Source of the DNA: Candidatus Heimdallarchaeum endolithica
GTDB lineage: Archaea; Asgardarchaeota; Heimdallarchaeia; Heimdallarchaeales; Heimdallarchaeaceae
Direction of reading: 5' to 3'
Length of the DNA: 64,000 nt
Assembly (NCBI GenBank): GCA_021513715.1
Contig: CP084167.1
Coordinates: forward strand, 1,814,571-1,878,570
In this document: in pieces, positions 53,331-61,945 of the stretch
Position numbering within the stretch: the stretch's first letter is position 1
How the letters are laid out: each line of letters begins with the position of its first letter
Notes under the pieces: generated by a model
What the model saw: only the letters and a program-made list of their open reading frames with translations
The model's database searches: none
Told to the model about the DNA's origin: nothing
Translations under genes and position numbers: made by a program

Positions 53331-53990
53331 TTAATATAGCTGTTCCAAGAGCTTATCGAGATGTTTTATCATCTCTCTCTTCAATACTTCTTTAGGTGGT
53401 TTTTCTAGAGTTTTAATCGCTGTCAAATCTTGTTCTAATATAATATGAGCTGCTATGGTACGAAGAATATCATTATACACACTTTCTGGAAGTTGATGTT
53501 CAATACTTGTTATAGGTTCTGCCTTAATCATTTCTTTCTTTTGTCTAACTGTAGATTTAACAACAACTTTTTCCTTTGGAACAAGCATTTTTTCTCCAGA
53601 GACTAGTGCTCTTTCTTGTTCGTCTATTGCTTGAAAGGTTGCTTTTTCTATTTTAATGTCTACTGGCTTCATTACCTCCCGTATTGTTTCTTTACCAAAA
53701 TCTTCTAATTTTCCTGCAAATATCTCTTGCAATTTTTCTTCTGATTCTTCATGCTCAATATTCACAATTTTATACTTAGAAGAGAAGAATCTTGCATTGA
53801 GATTAGTTGCAGCTCTCCCTGCTGCATAAGCTAATGATCTGGTTATGCCTGGTTTTCTGTATATCCAAATTTTTTTTGGTTCTCGATCTAAAATTAAATA
53901 CGCCCCACTACCTTTTTCTAGGCTTGAAATATCTGCTCCAACCTCTGAATAACTTCCATCCTTTTTTACAGAGAAGATTCTTATTGTCAT
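53331..53990 (-). CDS. Gelsolin-like domain protein
   Basis: 219 residues. Residues 18-90 carry a gelsolin/villin-type pattern: a strand YLILD, KKIWIYRKPG, a helix SLAYAAGRAATNLNARF, a strand KIVNIE and an acidic EEKLQEIF end. The remainder is a linker with predicted helices and a basic C-terminal helical region. Gelsolin-like proteins are known from Asgard archaea, where they bind actin. The N-terminal assignment is by pattern; an actin link here is inferred. Confidence 0.65.
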   Translation of the reverse strand: MTIRIFSVKKDGSYSEVGADISSLEKGSGAYLILDREPKKIWIYRKPGITRSLAYAAGRAATNLNARFFSSKYKIVNIEHEESEEKLQEIFAGKLEDFGKETIREVMKPVDIKIEKATFQAIDEQERALVSGEKMLVPKEKVVVKSTVRQKKEMIKAEPITSIEHQLPESVYNDILRTIAAHIILEQDLTAIKTLEKPPKEVLKREMIKHLDKLLEQLY

Positions 53991-54072
53991 TGGATCCCCC
54001 TTAAAATTACATACTAGTAATACAATTGGAAGGGGATACTAAAATTTTTCCTTTTTTCTTCAAACTAAAATA

Positions 54073-54792
54073 CTATTCAGCATAAAGAGTTCTATCTTCT
54101 ATATTTGCATTTGAAAACGCTCTTTTTCTTCGTAAACAGCTCTCACATTTTCCACAATGAATTGGTCTTCCATCTTTAGTCCATCCAGTGATTCTGTAAC
54201 ATGAAGACGAAAACTCATATTTCGCACTTTTTTCATTTAGAAACAAAACAATATCCTTTTTATTAGAAGTAATAAAAGGAGAAATAACTCTTACTTTATT
54301 CATACAACCAAGTTTCATAACAGCATTCATTCGTTCAACAAAATCTTCAGTATTATCAGGAAAAGTTTCTCCTTCTTCCATATTTGCACCAAAGATGATA
54401 TCCACTGAATTTTTTTCACTGTCTGCATCTGATGCAGCTATAGACAAAAATAGTAAATTTCTACCTGGAACCCACACTTTTTTTGCAGAATCTATGGTTA
54501 TATCCTTCTCATCTAATTTTTCAAATTCCTTAAATTCAGGGAGGTCTTCTACAGATTGAGAAAGATTGGAACCTGCTTTAGCAGTAAACTCCTTTAGAAA
54601 TGGTAGAGAGATAATTTTTGATTCTATAGAAAAAAATTCTCCAAATGTTTTATTTGTTCTCTCTATTACTTCATCTTCTTTACTCCCATACAAAAATGAT
54701 AATAAAGAAACAGAACCATATTTTTCTAATGCCCAATAGAGGCAAGCTGTAGAATCTAAACCTCCTGAAAATAACACTATGGCTTTTTTCAT
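54073..54792 (-). CDS. queC: 7-cyano-7-deazaguanine (preQ0) synthase
   Basis: 239 residues. PP-loop SGGLDST, VPGRNLLFLSIA, GANMEEGETFPDN and a C-terminal zinc site C-x8-C-x2-C-x2-C (from CYRITGWTKDGRPIHCGKCESC). Converts 7-carboxy-7-deazaguanine to preQ0 with ammonia and ATP, for archaeosine in tRNA. Near queE, queD, mptA and DUF366 on the same strand. Confidence 0.95.
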   Translation of the reverse strand: MKKAIVLFSGGLDSTACLYWALEKYGSVSLLSFLYGSKEDEVIERTNKTFGEFFSIESKIISLPFLKEFTAKAGSNLSQSVEDLPEFKEFEKLDEKDITIDSAKKVWVPGRNLLFLSIAASDADSEKNSVDIIFGANMEEGETFPDNTEDFVERMNAVMKLGCMNKVRVISPFITSNKKDIVLFLNEKSAKYEFSSSCYRITGWTKDGRPIHCGKCESCLRRKRAFSNANIEDRTLYAE

Positions 54793-54831
54793 TGTAAAAC
54801 AAAAATGGCAGGTATTTTTTTATTTTTCTGT

Positions 54832-56160
54832 TTAATCCTTTCTCAATTTTACTATGAAAAAGCCTTCTGTATTATGTAAACTGGGAGTTAACATTTGCGC
54901 TTTATTTTCAAGTGATTCTATTCTTAGCCCTATCATTGGTTCCATTTTTGAAATACTAAAATTTGTATGCTTGGAGAGAAATTCTTCTATTACATACACA
55001 TTTTCATCTTTAAATATTGAACAGGTTGAGTAGGTAATTTCTCCTCCATCCTCAAGTATTCTTGCTGATTCATCTAACAACTTCTTTTGAATATTAGTAT
55101 AAAATTTCAAATCTCTTTTTTCTAATCGAAATTTCGTTTCAGGTCTAGTAGAATAAGTTCCAGAACCCGTACATGGCGGGTCAAGAAGTATTTTGTTAAA
55201 CTTATTCTTGAATAAACTTGATATCATTTTTGAATCTGTGTTTACAATTTCAATTCCTTTAACGCCTAGTAGTTCCATCCTCTGCTTCAAAATAGAGACT
55301 CTTCTTTCATTTAACTCGCAAGCAAATATATTATTTCCAGAATTTATTAATGCAGCTAAATGTGATGATTTTTGTCCTGGTGCAGCACATAAATCTAAAA
55401 TAAGATCTTGAGGTTTAGGGTTTAATATTAGAGAGACCAATGCTGAAGATTTCTGTTGTATTACTATTTTTCCATCTTTAAAAATATCTAATCTAGGGAG
55501 AGCAATGGGAGACTTTTTAATTTGTATTAAATTAGGTACATCTTTATCAATTTGATATTTAATATCAAATGAAGTTAACACACTCTCTATTTCCTTCAGT
55601 TCAGATTTTAAAGTATTCACTCTTATATAAGTAGGGAGTACAGTTTGGATCGAATTAAGAAAATCTAGTGAAAAATTTTCTCCCCATTGAGAAAATAACT
55701 TCCGAATGATCCAAGTCGGGGTGGAATATTTTAGAGATAAGAGACTAACTTCATCTTTGTTTCTTTTCAGCATTTCCATTGTTACAGATTCAATGTTTCT
55801 CACGATTTCATCAAAGACGAATTTTTCGTTTTTTTTGAATATAGCGTTGAATTCTTTCTTTATATTGCTTAACATCGAACTGTATACTTGAGAATACTTA
55901 ACAATAAAAGTAATTAAACGTAACAATGCCTTTTTTTCAAATGACAATTTCTTCAATGAAAAATATGAAGAGCTTTCTTTTATATAAAGGTCGATTACAT
56001 TTAGTTTTCCTATAATATTAAAAACAATATAGTATATCCTTGCTTCTTCATCTTTAGTTAACGTATATTCTGTTCTAACTCTATTCATTGCGTTTCGTAT
56101 TGAATCTCCTTTTTCTACTTGAACTAAAGCAGCGATAACAGGTTTTGTAATTATATTCAT
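54832..56160 (-). CDS. RsmB/NOL1/NOP2/Sun-family RNA m5C methyltransferase
   Basis: 442 residues. N-terminal NusB-like helical domain (AALVQVEKGDSIRNAMNRV), then class I methyltransferase: LILDLCAAPGQKSSHLA, LLDPPCTGSGTYSTRPE and ITYSTCSIFKDENVYVIEEF, with both catalytic Cys. Methylates cytosine C5 in rRNA or tRNA. ATG 56160 (MNIITKP) preferred over 56175. Confidence 0.88.
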   Translation of the reverse strand: MNIITKPVIAALVQVEKGDSIRNAMNRVRTEYTLTKDEEARIYYIVFNIIGKLNVIDLYIKESSSYFSLKKLSFEKKALLRLITFIVKYSQVYSSMLSNIKKEFNAIFKKNEKFVFDEIVRNIESVTMEMLKRNKDEVSLLSLKYSTPTWIIRKLFSQWGENFSLDFLNSIQTVLPTYIRVNTLKSELKEIESVLTSFDIKYQIDKDVPNLIQIKKSPIALPRLDIFKDGKIVIQQKSSALVSLILNPKPQDLILDLCAAPGQKSSHLAALINSGNNIFACELNERRVSILKQRMELLGVKGIEIVNTDSKMISSLFKNKFNKILLDPPCTGSGTYSTRPETKFRLEKRDLKFYTNIQKKLLDESARILEDGGEITYSTCSIFKDENVYVIEEFLSKHTNFSISKMEPMIGLRIESLENKAQMLTPSLHNTEGFFIVKLRKD

Positions 56161-56200
56161 TTCTCTCCCTCTCATTTTTAGATTTTGTTCTAACTATACA

Positions 56201-57004
56201 TCAATATTGCTCATAATCGTGAAGAGTTTTTAATTTTATTGAATCTTGCGGAAGAAATAGTGCAGGTATCTCAACATCTAACTGGATTATTTGTGCAAGT
56301 TTTCTAAGTAAAATATTCATATAATCAATGTGATTCAAGTATATTAAATTCAAGTTTGCTTCTTTGTACAAAGGCAACCTTTGTGAACTTAAGTAAAAAG
56401 AGATTATAGTATCCACCCCAGCATCTTTTATTGCAAAAATATCATTTGTTGTAAATGGAATTGAAGGATTTTCTACAATTAATTTAGAATTCTCTTTCTT
56501 CATATCTAAAAACACCAAATTTTTTGATAGGTGAGAGATGGATGTGATGAACTCATCTAGGGATATAGGTGATACAGAAAAAATCGAACTGTTACAATTA
56601 TCTAAAGTAATAGGCTCTTCATCAAGATAATTTATCCCTATCGTATTAAGGAAATATTGGAAACCAGTTTTAAACAACCATTCTTGTGACATATTAATTG
56701 TACTTATATTATTAATTGATAGTGCCCTTATTAGCTCATATTCTTTATCAACAAGCATACCTTTTTCAGCTTTAGCAAAAGGTATAGACTCTGTTTTTAG
56801 AACAAGATTCAGTTTGTTTTCTAACATAAAAACGATATTACTATTCGAAAAATAGGGTGTAACTAAAATACCAGATATATGAAGCGCTTTCAATCTTTCT
56901 TCATTAGTTGGAGCGAATTCAACGGTAAACGCCTGAGAGGACATAATATCAACAGTAAATGTTTTCCTAAGTTGTTTAAGAAATTTATAAAGTGTTATAG
57001 CCAT
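56201..57004 (-). CDS. Unknown protein, possibly NIF3/DUF34-like
   Basis: 267 residues. Start MAITLYKFLKQLRKTF and the segment GVDTIISFYLSSQRLPLYKEANLNLIYLNHIDYMNILLRKLAQII faintly resemble the ends of NIF3-like (DUF34) proteins, but their metal-binding HxxxD motifs are not clear. Within the preQ0 cluster by position. Treat as hypothetical. Confidence 0.4.
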   Translation of the reverse strand: MAITLYKFLKQLRKTFTVDIMSSQAFTVEFAPTNEERLKALHISGILVTPYFSNSNIVFMLENKLNLVLKTESIPFAKAEKGMLVDKEYELIRALSINNISTINMSQEWLFKTGFQYFLNTIGINYLDEEPITLDNCNSSIFSVSPISLDEFITSISHLSKNLVFLDMKKENSKLIVENPSIPFTTNDIFAIKDAGVDTIISFYLSSQRLPLYKEANLNLIYLNHIDYMNILLRKLAQIIQLDVEIPALFLPQDSIKLKTLHDYEQY

Positions 57005-57059
57005 AAATAATGAATCTCTAAAACGAATAAAAAAGATTTGGATAAAAACTGTTCTTTTT

Positions 57060-57512
57060 CTATTCTGAAAAAGAAGCTATACTCGTTGGAGTTTCAGATA
57101 TAGAAACTGTGATTTTCAATTTAGGGTAAGTTTCTTTTATTAAATTATGGATATATTTTGCCAACAACTCTGCTGTTGTAGCTTCAATAGGGAGAATTAA
57201 CACATCGTCTTTTGGAAAACGATAATATTTATTTTCAGTAGTTAAAATCTTTACTTCGCGTTCATCAGAAATTATATTAAATTCTTTATTCTGTGAGGGA
57301 ACTAGTATCCTATGGTCGAATTGTTTTACTATATTTCGAACTTTAGTTTTAAATTCTCCAAAATCAACCACCATCTTTTTCACATTTAATTGTCCTTCAG
57401 CTTCAACTCTTAATCTATAGTTATGTCCATGCAATCTAGAACATTTATCATGATTAGATAGTATGTGAGCTGCTGAAAACGAAATCTTATCTCCTGAAAT
57501 TTGTATCTTCAT
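57060..57512 (-). CDS. queD: 6-carboxy-tetrahydropterin synthase
   Basis: 150 residues. SAAHILSNHDKCSRLHGHNYRLRV provides three zinc His and the catalytic Cys, plus VDFGEFK, FDHRIL and PIEATTAELLAKYI with SISETP. Makes CPH4 from dihydroneopterin triphosphate in preQ0 synthesis. Six bp separate it from the DUF366 gene. Confidence 0.93.
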   Translation of the reverse strand: MKIQISGDKISFSAAHILSNHDKCSRLHGHNYRLRVEAEGQLNVKKMVVDFGEFKTKVRNIVKQFDHRILVPSQNKEFNIISDEREVKILTTENKYYRFPKDDVLILPIEATTAELLAKYIHNLIKETYPKLKITVSISETPTSIASFSE

Positions 57513-57517
57513 TTACA

Positions 57518-58141
57518 TCACTTAATTACCCTTGTTTTAACAATATCACGTTTAACTTTATCTATTTCTTGAACATATTTTCTTGCTACTGAAATTGCAA
57601 ACGACAATAATTCTTTCTCAGAGAAACCTATTTCTTTCAAGCCTATAGCTTGAACATGGTTTGGCACTCCTGAGCTTAAAATGTTTATTCCAAAGTGGAT
57701 TTTACCGCTATTTCCTCCAATTGTAGCAACACCCACATTTAGTTTTTTTCCACCAATATAAATATCAGTTCCTCTACGTTGTACTGAAGTAATACCCCGT
57801 TCAATTAATGATTCTATTATAACCATCGTTAAAATTCTAAGCCTATAATACATAATTTCTAAATTTGGAGGTTGAATATCAAATTCTTCAACTATAAAAT
57901 GAATCACATCATCAGAACTTATTAGAACTTTTGCTAGATGGGACTCGTCTATAATATCTTTTAGATCAAGCATCTCTTTGGGAGTTAATTTCATACTTCC
58001 TCTAAATATCAACACACTGTTTCCTGGAACATTATAATGTTCATATGTGTATAGGGGATGTATCTGTAAACCATTGTAACATACCCCTTCATCGAAATTC
58101 AAATATTTAATTGAATAATTTTTTATTTTTTCTTCATCCAT
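57518..58141 (-). CDS. DUF366 protein
   Basis: 207 residues. YNGLQIHPLYTYEHYNVPGNSVLIFRG, ISSDDVIHFIVEEFD and IYIGGKKLNVGVAT ... KIHFGIN match DUF366, an archaeal family commonly linked to deazapurine genes. The reaction is not established. Start overlaps the mptA end by 8 bp. Confidence 0.85.
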   Translation of the reverse strand: MDEEKIKNYSIKYLNFDEGVCYNGLQIHPLYTYEHYNVPGNSVLIFRGSMKLTPKEMLDLKDIIDESHLAKVLISSDDVIHFIVEEFDIQPPNLEIMYYRLRILTMVIIESLIERGITSVQRRGTDIYIGGKKLNVGVATIGGNSGKIHFGINILSSGVPNHVQAIGLKEIGFSEKELLSFAISVARKYVQEIDKVKRDIVKTRVIK

Positions 58142-59096
58142 TATTCTTTTCCTCCAACAACTGTTTTTTCAAGTCACCTATAGTTGTGCAAACTTCAGCA
58201 ACTGCATCATGTTGGTGAATACTCTCATAATTAATTTGCTTTGCATATACTTGCACTTCATCTGGCAAATAACCAAACTTAAAAACTACATTCTGTAATA
58301 ATGTTCTAATTACATCTTCAACAAAACCAGGCTTTTTATGTGCATATAATACTACTGCTTGTTCATCTTTTCTTTTTAGTACTTCATGAATTGGAGCACT
58401 CATACTTATTTCCATTAGTGCAATGATGTCATCTAACTCAATTCGAGGAGAATCATCAGGCAACTCAAATAATAATGTTGCTTTTGATCTTTGATTATGC
58501 GCAGCTAGAGGGATTATATCCAAAATTTCATTAATTTGTTCATCTGTATATCCTTTTTTCTTTAATTGCTCTTTAGCAAAATCACGAGACAATTCTTCTG
58601 AACAAGGACAAACTGTAGTTCCTTGTACTTCAGCCCCAATAATTTTTTTTATTCTAATTTCTCCATCAATGACTTCAGCTTTTGCTCCAGCTTTTAATTT
58701 ATGAACACTCGATTTTTTCTTAAGAAGAGGTTCAGAGAACGTTTCAGCCTCATAGTTAGCCTCAAGCCTTACTTCCGAAAATTTAGCCCCATCTTGGATT
58801 TCTATAACTCTCTTTGCTATTCTCGAGCATAATACTTCTGTATCTGAAATAACTTCACTAAGTAATTCCGCTGTAACTTCATTTATTGCCTCAATATTAC
58901 GTGACATATGTATTCCTCTTTGAGTAGAAACAAGATCTACATACACATCAATTTTAGCTGATAATTCATTATAGGAATTCTTCCATTTTCTTCTAATTAT
59001 TTTAGGTATATTACTAACACCTACTCGTTGTAAACTTAACTTTATTAGTGCTTTATCAGCTTGCACATCAGAAATAATTTCACTATTTAAACTCAT
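58134..59096 (-). CDS. mptA: GTP cyclohydrolase MptA (FolE2 type)
   Basis: 320 residues. GTTVCPCSEELS, AAHNQRSKA and INYESIHQHDAVAEVC are the metal/substrate motifs of COG1469 GTP cyclohydrolases. It would supply the pterin precursor for QueD. Eight bp after queE; first or second gene of the preQ0 run. Confidence 0.93.
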   Translation of the reverse strand: MSLNSEIISDVQADKALIKLSLQRVGVSNIPKIIRRKWKNSYNELSAKIDVYVDLVSTQRGIHMSRNIEAINEVTAELLSEVISDTEVLCSRIAKRVIEIQDGAKFSEVRLEANYEAETFSEPLLKKKSSVHKLKAGAKAEVIDGEIRIKKIIGAEVQGTTVCPCSEELSRDFAKEQLKKKGYTDEQINEILDIIPLAAHNQRSKATLLFELPDDSPRIELDDIIALMEISMSAPIHEVLKRKDEQAVVLYAHKKPGFVEDVIRTLLQNVVFKFGYLPDEVQVYAKQINYESIHQHDAVAEVCTTIGDLKKQLLEEKNNG

Positions 59097-59104
59097 TTTT
59101 TCAC

Positions 59105-59929
59105 CTACAAGATATTAATTAATTTATGAACTTGGACTGAAAGTCCAATATTTTCAGGGGGAAGATATTCACCAGCTATTTCAGTGAAAGACTTAATTTT
59201 ATTCCATGTGGGAGATTTAAGCTCAAGTCCCTTTTTAGGAGTAACAGGCTGAATTACCAAGGGAATTTGATACTTACCACACATACTAGAAATATAATGG
59301 AAATCTTCTTCAGTTGATTTATTAGATATTACGACTTTTGCAAATACTTTTACTCCACTTTTTTGTAGGATTTTACACATTTTGAGCTCTTGTTCAGCTA
59401 ATTTTTTCCAATCTTTAGCTGATTGTGCACTTCTATCTTTAATATCTACACAAGCATAGTCTATTTTATTGGAAATACGTTTTAACCCTAGGAGATCTTC
59501 AGTATATGCCGTTTCCAAATATAGTAGATACCCTTTTTTCTTTAATTCGTTTACAAGTTCAGCAGCAAAATCTATTTGTAATAAGGGTTCTCCTCCAGTT
59601 AAACTAACAGAATGGAGATCTGACGTTCTTAGGTTATCTACAATTGCTACTAGTTGAGCAACTGAAATAGGGTTTTCAATTTTGTAAAATTCTTGCCCTC
59701 CTGCTTCTTTTTCTACAAGAATAAATTTTGGTTCCAATGTTTGAGCTTTAGGACTATCACACCACACACAACCTTTTGTTCCACAAACTCCAAGTGCTAA
59801 AGGGCAACCTGCCAAACGGATAAATATCTGTCTTAAACCATAACAGCTACCTGAAAGTGAAGCACCTTCACCTTGGAAAGAAGAGAATATTTCTTGTACA
59901 AAACCATATTTAGTTAGCTCTTTTTTCAT
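59105..59929 (-). CDS. queE: 7-carboxy-7-deazaguanine synthase (radical SAM)
   Basis: 274 residues from ATG 59929. SSFQGEGASLSG, RLAGCPLALGVCGTKGCVWCDSP and SVSLTGGEPLLQ. The cluster Cys are C54, C57 and probably C42 or C49, an expanded loop typical of QueE rather than the plain CxxxCxxC. Converts CPH4 to CDG. Starts the queE-mptA-DUF366-queD run. Confidence 0.93.
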   Translation of the reverse strand: MKKELTKYGFVQEIFSSFQGEGASLSGSCYGLRQIFIRLAGCPLALGVCGTKGCVWCDSPKAQTLEPKFILVEKEAGGQEFYKIENPISVAQLVAIVDNLRTSDLHSVSLTGGEPLLQIDFAAELVNELKKKGYLLYLETAYTEDLLGLKRISNKIDYACVDIKDRSAQSAKDWKKLAEQELKMCKILQKSGVKVFAKVVISNKSTEEDFHYISSMCGKYQIPLVIQPVTPKKGLELKSPTWNKIKSFTEIAGEYLPPENIGLSVQVHKLINIL

Positions 59930-60030
59930 TACTAGAAAGCACATTTAGGGGTAAATAAAAATTCTCTTTTAACAGAATAATAATTTTCAAATTTGTAAGT
60001 AAAAAAATAGAAAAAAGAATGATAAGCAGT

Positions 60031-60861
60031 TCACTCATATTTTCGTTTAATTGCGGACAAAACTCTTTCTTGCCAGTCAACTAACTTTTCAGCGAGCTCC
60101 TTATGTAAATCAGGATGTAAAGGAGCATCAACTTTAAGTTTGTCAATTTTTTTCAACCAACTATTAATTTCATACAACATTGGGCTCATACCCACACTGG
60201 TTTCCACTTCATCACGCAATTCTTCAAGGAATTTCAGAACAGAACTAGAAATTGATTGTGGACTTATCATCTGTGAGATGTGTTTAAACTTATTCTTTAT
60301 TGCGTCCATTGCTACTTGTGCATCAGCAGAAGCAGTAGAAATATCTGGTTCTTCAGTTATCCCAGGTGAAGTGTATTCAATACTAGTTTCCTTTTGAGGA
60401 GCAGGTTCACTTATCTCGAAATTACTGCTAAGTACTTCAGAACTAGATAAAGTAGTTGCTGGAGCAGGCTCTGAAGGAATAGGCTTACGTTCAACCTTTT
60501 GAGGAACCTCTTGTTTTGAAACTTCAACTAATTTTTTATCAAGATTTACTGTTAATTCCTCAATTTTTGTTTCTAAAAGTCCTAAAACATTTCGAATTGA
60601 AGGTATATCGGTTAAATACTGTAAATTTTCTAAGGATATATTAGCTAATTTATCACTAACAAGATAAAAACTATCAATCTTAGCTTTAAGGTTATCAACT
60701 TTTACGCTCAATTCATTTAAATTAAATCCGCCTATTTGTTTCTCAAAGTTTGATAATTGTTCAGAAAAATGACTTATTGTACTTTGAATTGCGTTTACAG
60801 ATTCTGCTAAGGTGTTGATTGAATTAACTAATTCTACAAGTTTATTTTCAACATCACTCAT
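60031..60861 (-). CDS. Coiled-coil protein with Pro/Ser linker
   Basis: 276 residues. Residues 1-115 are coiled coil with heptads (LVNSINTLAESVNAIQSTIS ... VKVDNLKAKIDSF); 115-175 are a Pro/Ser/Glu linker (EPAPATTLSS, SEPAPQKETS); 180-276 are helical (SVLKFLEELRDEVETSV ... KELAEKLVDWQERVLSAIKRKY). The layout matches the 2668-3447 protein, but without its tail motif. No enzymatic motif. Function unknown. Confidence 0.6.
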   Translation of the reverse strand: MSDVENKLVELVNSINTLAESVNAIQSTISHFSEQLSNFEKQIGGFNLNELSVKVDNLKAKIDSFYLVSDKLANISLENLQYLTDIPSIRNVLGLLETKIEELTVNLDKKLVEVSKQEVPQKVERKPIPSEPAPATTLSSSEVLSSNFEISEPAPQKETSIEYTSPGITEEPDISTASADAQVAMDAIKNKFKHISQMISPQSISSSVLKFLEELRDEVETSVGMSPMLYEINSWLKKIDKLKVDAPLHPDLHKELAEKLVDWQERVLSAIKRKYE

Positions 60862-61431
60862 TTAATTTCACTTACTTGATTTTAATATAAATAACTATAA
60901 AAAATTTATTGCGAATGGAAATTTATTTTTTTGATAATAACACCCATTACTATTTTTAGAGAGAAAATAATTTTTAGAAACAAAAATGTAATATAAGCCT
61001 AATTAGATCTTATTTAGGAGAAGTCATAGTTTAAATAAAAATAAGAGAAAAGATGAAGAATCATCATCATCTTTTTTGAAGTTCAAGCAATATTAACAAT
61101 AGGGCAGCAATTACACCTTTTTCATCACCTGCTAATTTTTTAAATTCATCACGCTCAAGCATTTGAGCTACACTTCGCCATTGAATTAAAAGTTGAATGA
61201 GTTCTCTTTCCGACATAGCTATCAACGAAATAAATTCACAAATTAAATTGATAAGTTTTGTGTAAGAAAAAACAAAAAGCTAAAAAAGTCAACTATATCT
61301 CGCCAAAGTTCAGAAAGTTTAATAGTTTTTAAAATGCTTTAAAAAATGAAAAAACAAAATTAACATAAAGGATAAAAATAAGAAAAATGTAATGGAAATA
61401 TTAACGAAGAAAATATCAAGGAAGAATTAAT
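60862..61431. other. Spacer with one small ORF
   Basis: Apart from the 49-residue ORF on the minus strand, no gene, stable hairpin or repeat is clear. A/T-rich promoter DNA for E2 is expected near 61340-61430; TTAAAATGC- and TTAACATAAAG-like boxes are seen but none is decisive. Confidence 0.4.
61067..61216 (-). CDS. 49-residue hypothetical protein
   Basis: Sequence starts MSERELIQLLIQWRSV and ends ALLLILLELQKR. Helical, with a charged middle (ERDEFKKLAGDEKG) and hydrophobic last third. No clear ribosome-binding site; could be leaderless. Codon pattern (E/K/L rich, no rare stops) looks coding, but comparison with relatives would be needed. Confidence 0.4.
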   Translation of the reverse strand: MSERELIQLLIQWRSVAQMLERDEFKKLAGDEKGVIAALLLILLELQKR

Positions 61432-61902
61432 ATGAGCTTGGATAAAGAAGAATTTTTTGCAAGACTAGCAATTGAAGCAAATGAATTAAAACGTGAGCTT
61501 CCCACTTTTAAACCAATTGATGGAGATATGACGCATTTACGTGGATTTATTTTTGGAACAGGTCTTTATGAAGGAGGAGTATTTGTTTTAGACATAATAA
61601 TTCCAAGAGAATACCCATTTAAACCTCCAAAAGTGGAATGCTTAACGAAAATTTTTCATCCTAATTTCTTTAATCGAAGAATTTGTGTTGGGGTTTTAGG
61701 CGCAGATTGGACACCTGCAAATAATCTCGTTGATGTAATCGAAAGCATAAGGTTTTTACTTGGCGAACCAAACCCTGATGACCCCTTAAATTCCACAGCA
61801 GCTAACTTAATGAAAAGGGACCCTAAAGCGTTTGAACAAAAAGCCAGAGAATATGTAGAAAAATACGCATCATTTAGTCAAATACAAGAATATGGGTTAT
61901 GA
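61432..61902 (+). CDS. Ubiquitin-conjugating enzyme E2
   Basis: 156 residues, complete UBC fold. YPFKPPKVECLTKIFHPN (HPN at 76-78), catalytic Cys85 in RICVGVLGADWTPA, and the LLGEPNPDDPLNSTAA loop typical of eukaryotic E2s. Should accept activated ubiquitin-like protein from an E1 and pass it on. Neither E1, ubiquitin, RING nor JAMM genes are nearby. An IS5-like element sits 43 bp after the stop codon. Asgard ubiquitin systems are known; the substrate is not. Confidence 0.93.
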   Translation: MSLDKEEFFARLAIEANELKRELPTFKPIDGDMTHLRGFIFGTGLYEGGVFVLDIIIPREYPFKPPKVECLTKIFHPNFFNRRICVGVLGADWTPANNLVDVIESIRFLLGEPNPDDPLNSTAANLMKRDPKAFEQKAREYVEKYASFSQIQEYGL

Positions 61903-61945
61903 TTTTAACTATTTAAAAAAATGTTTTTTAACTTTATATTTCAAG

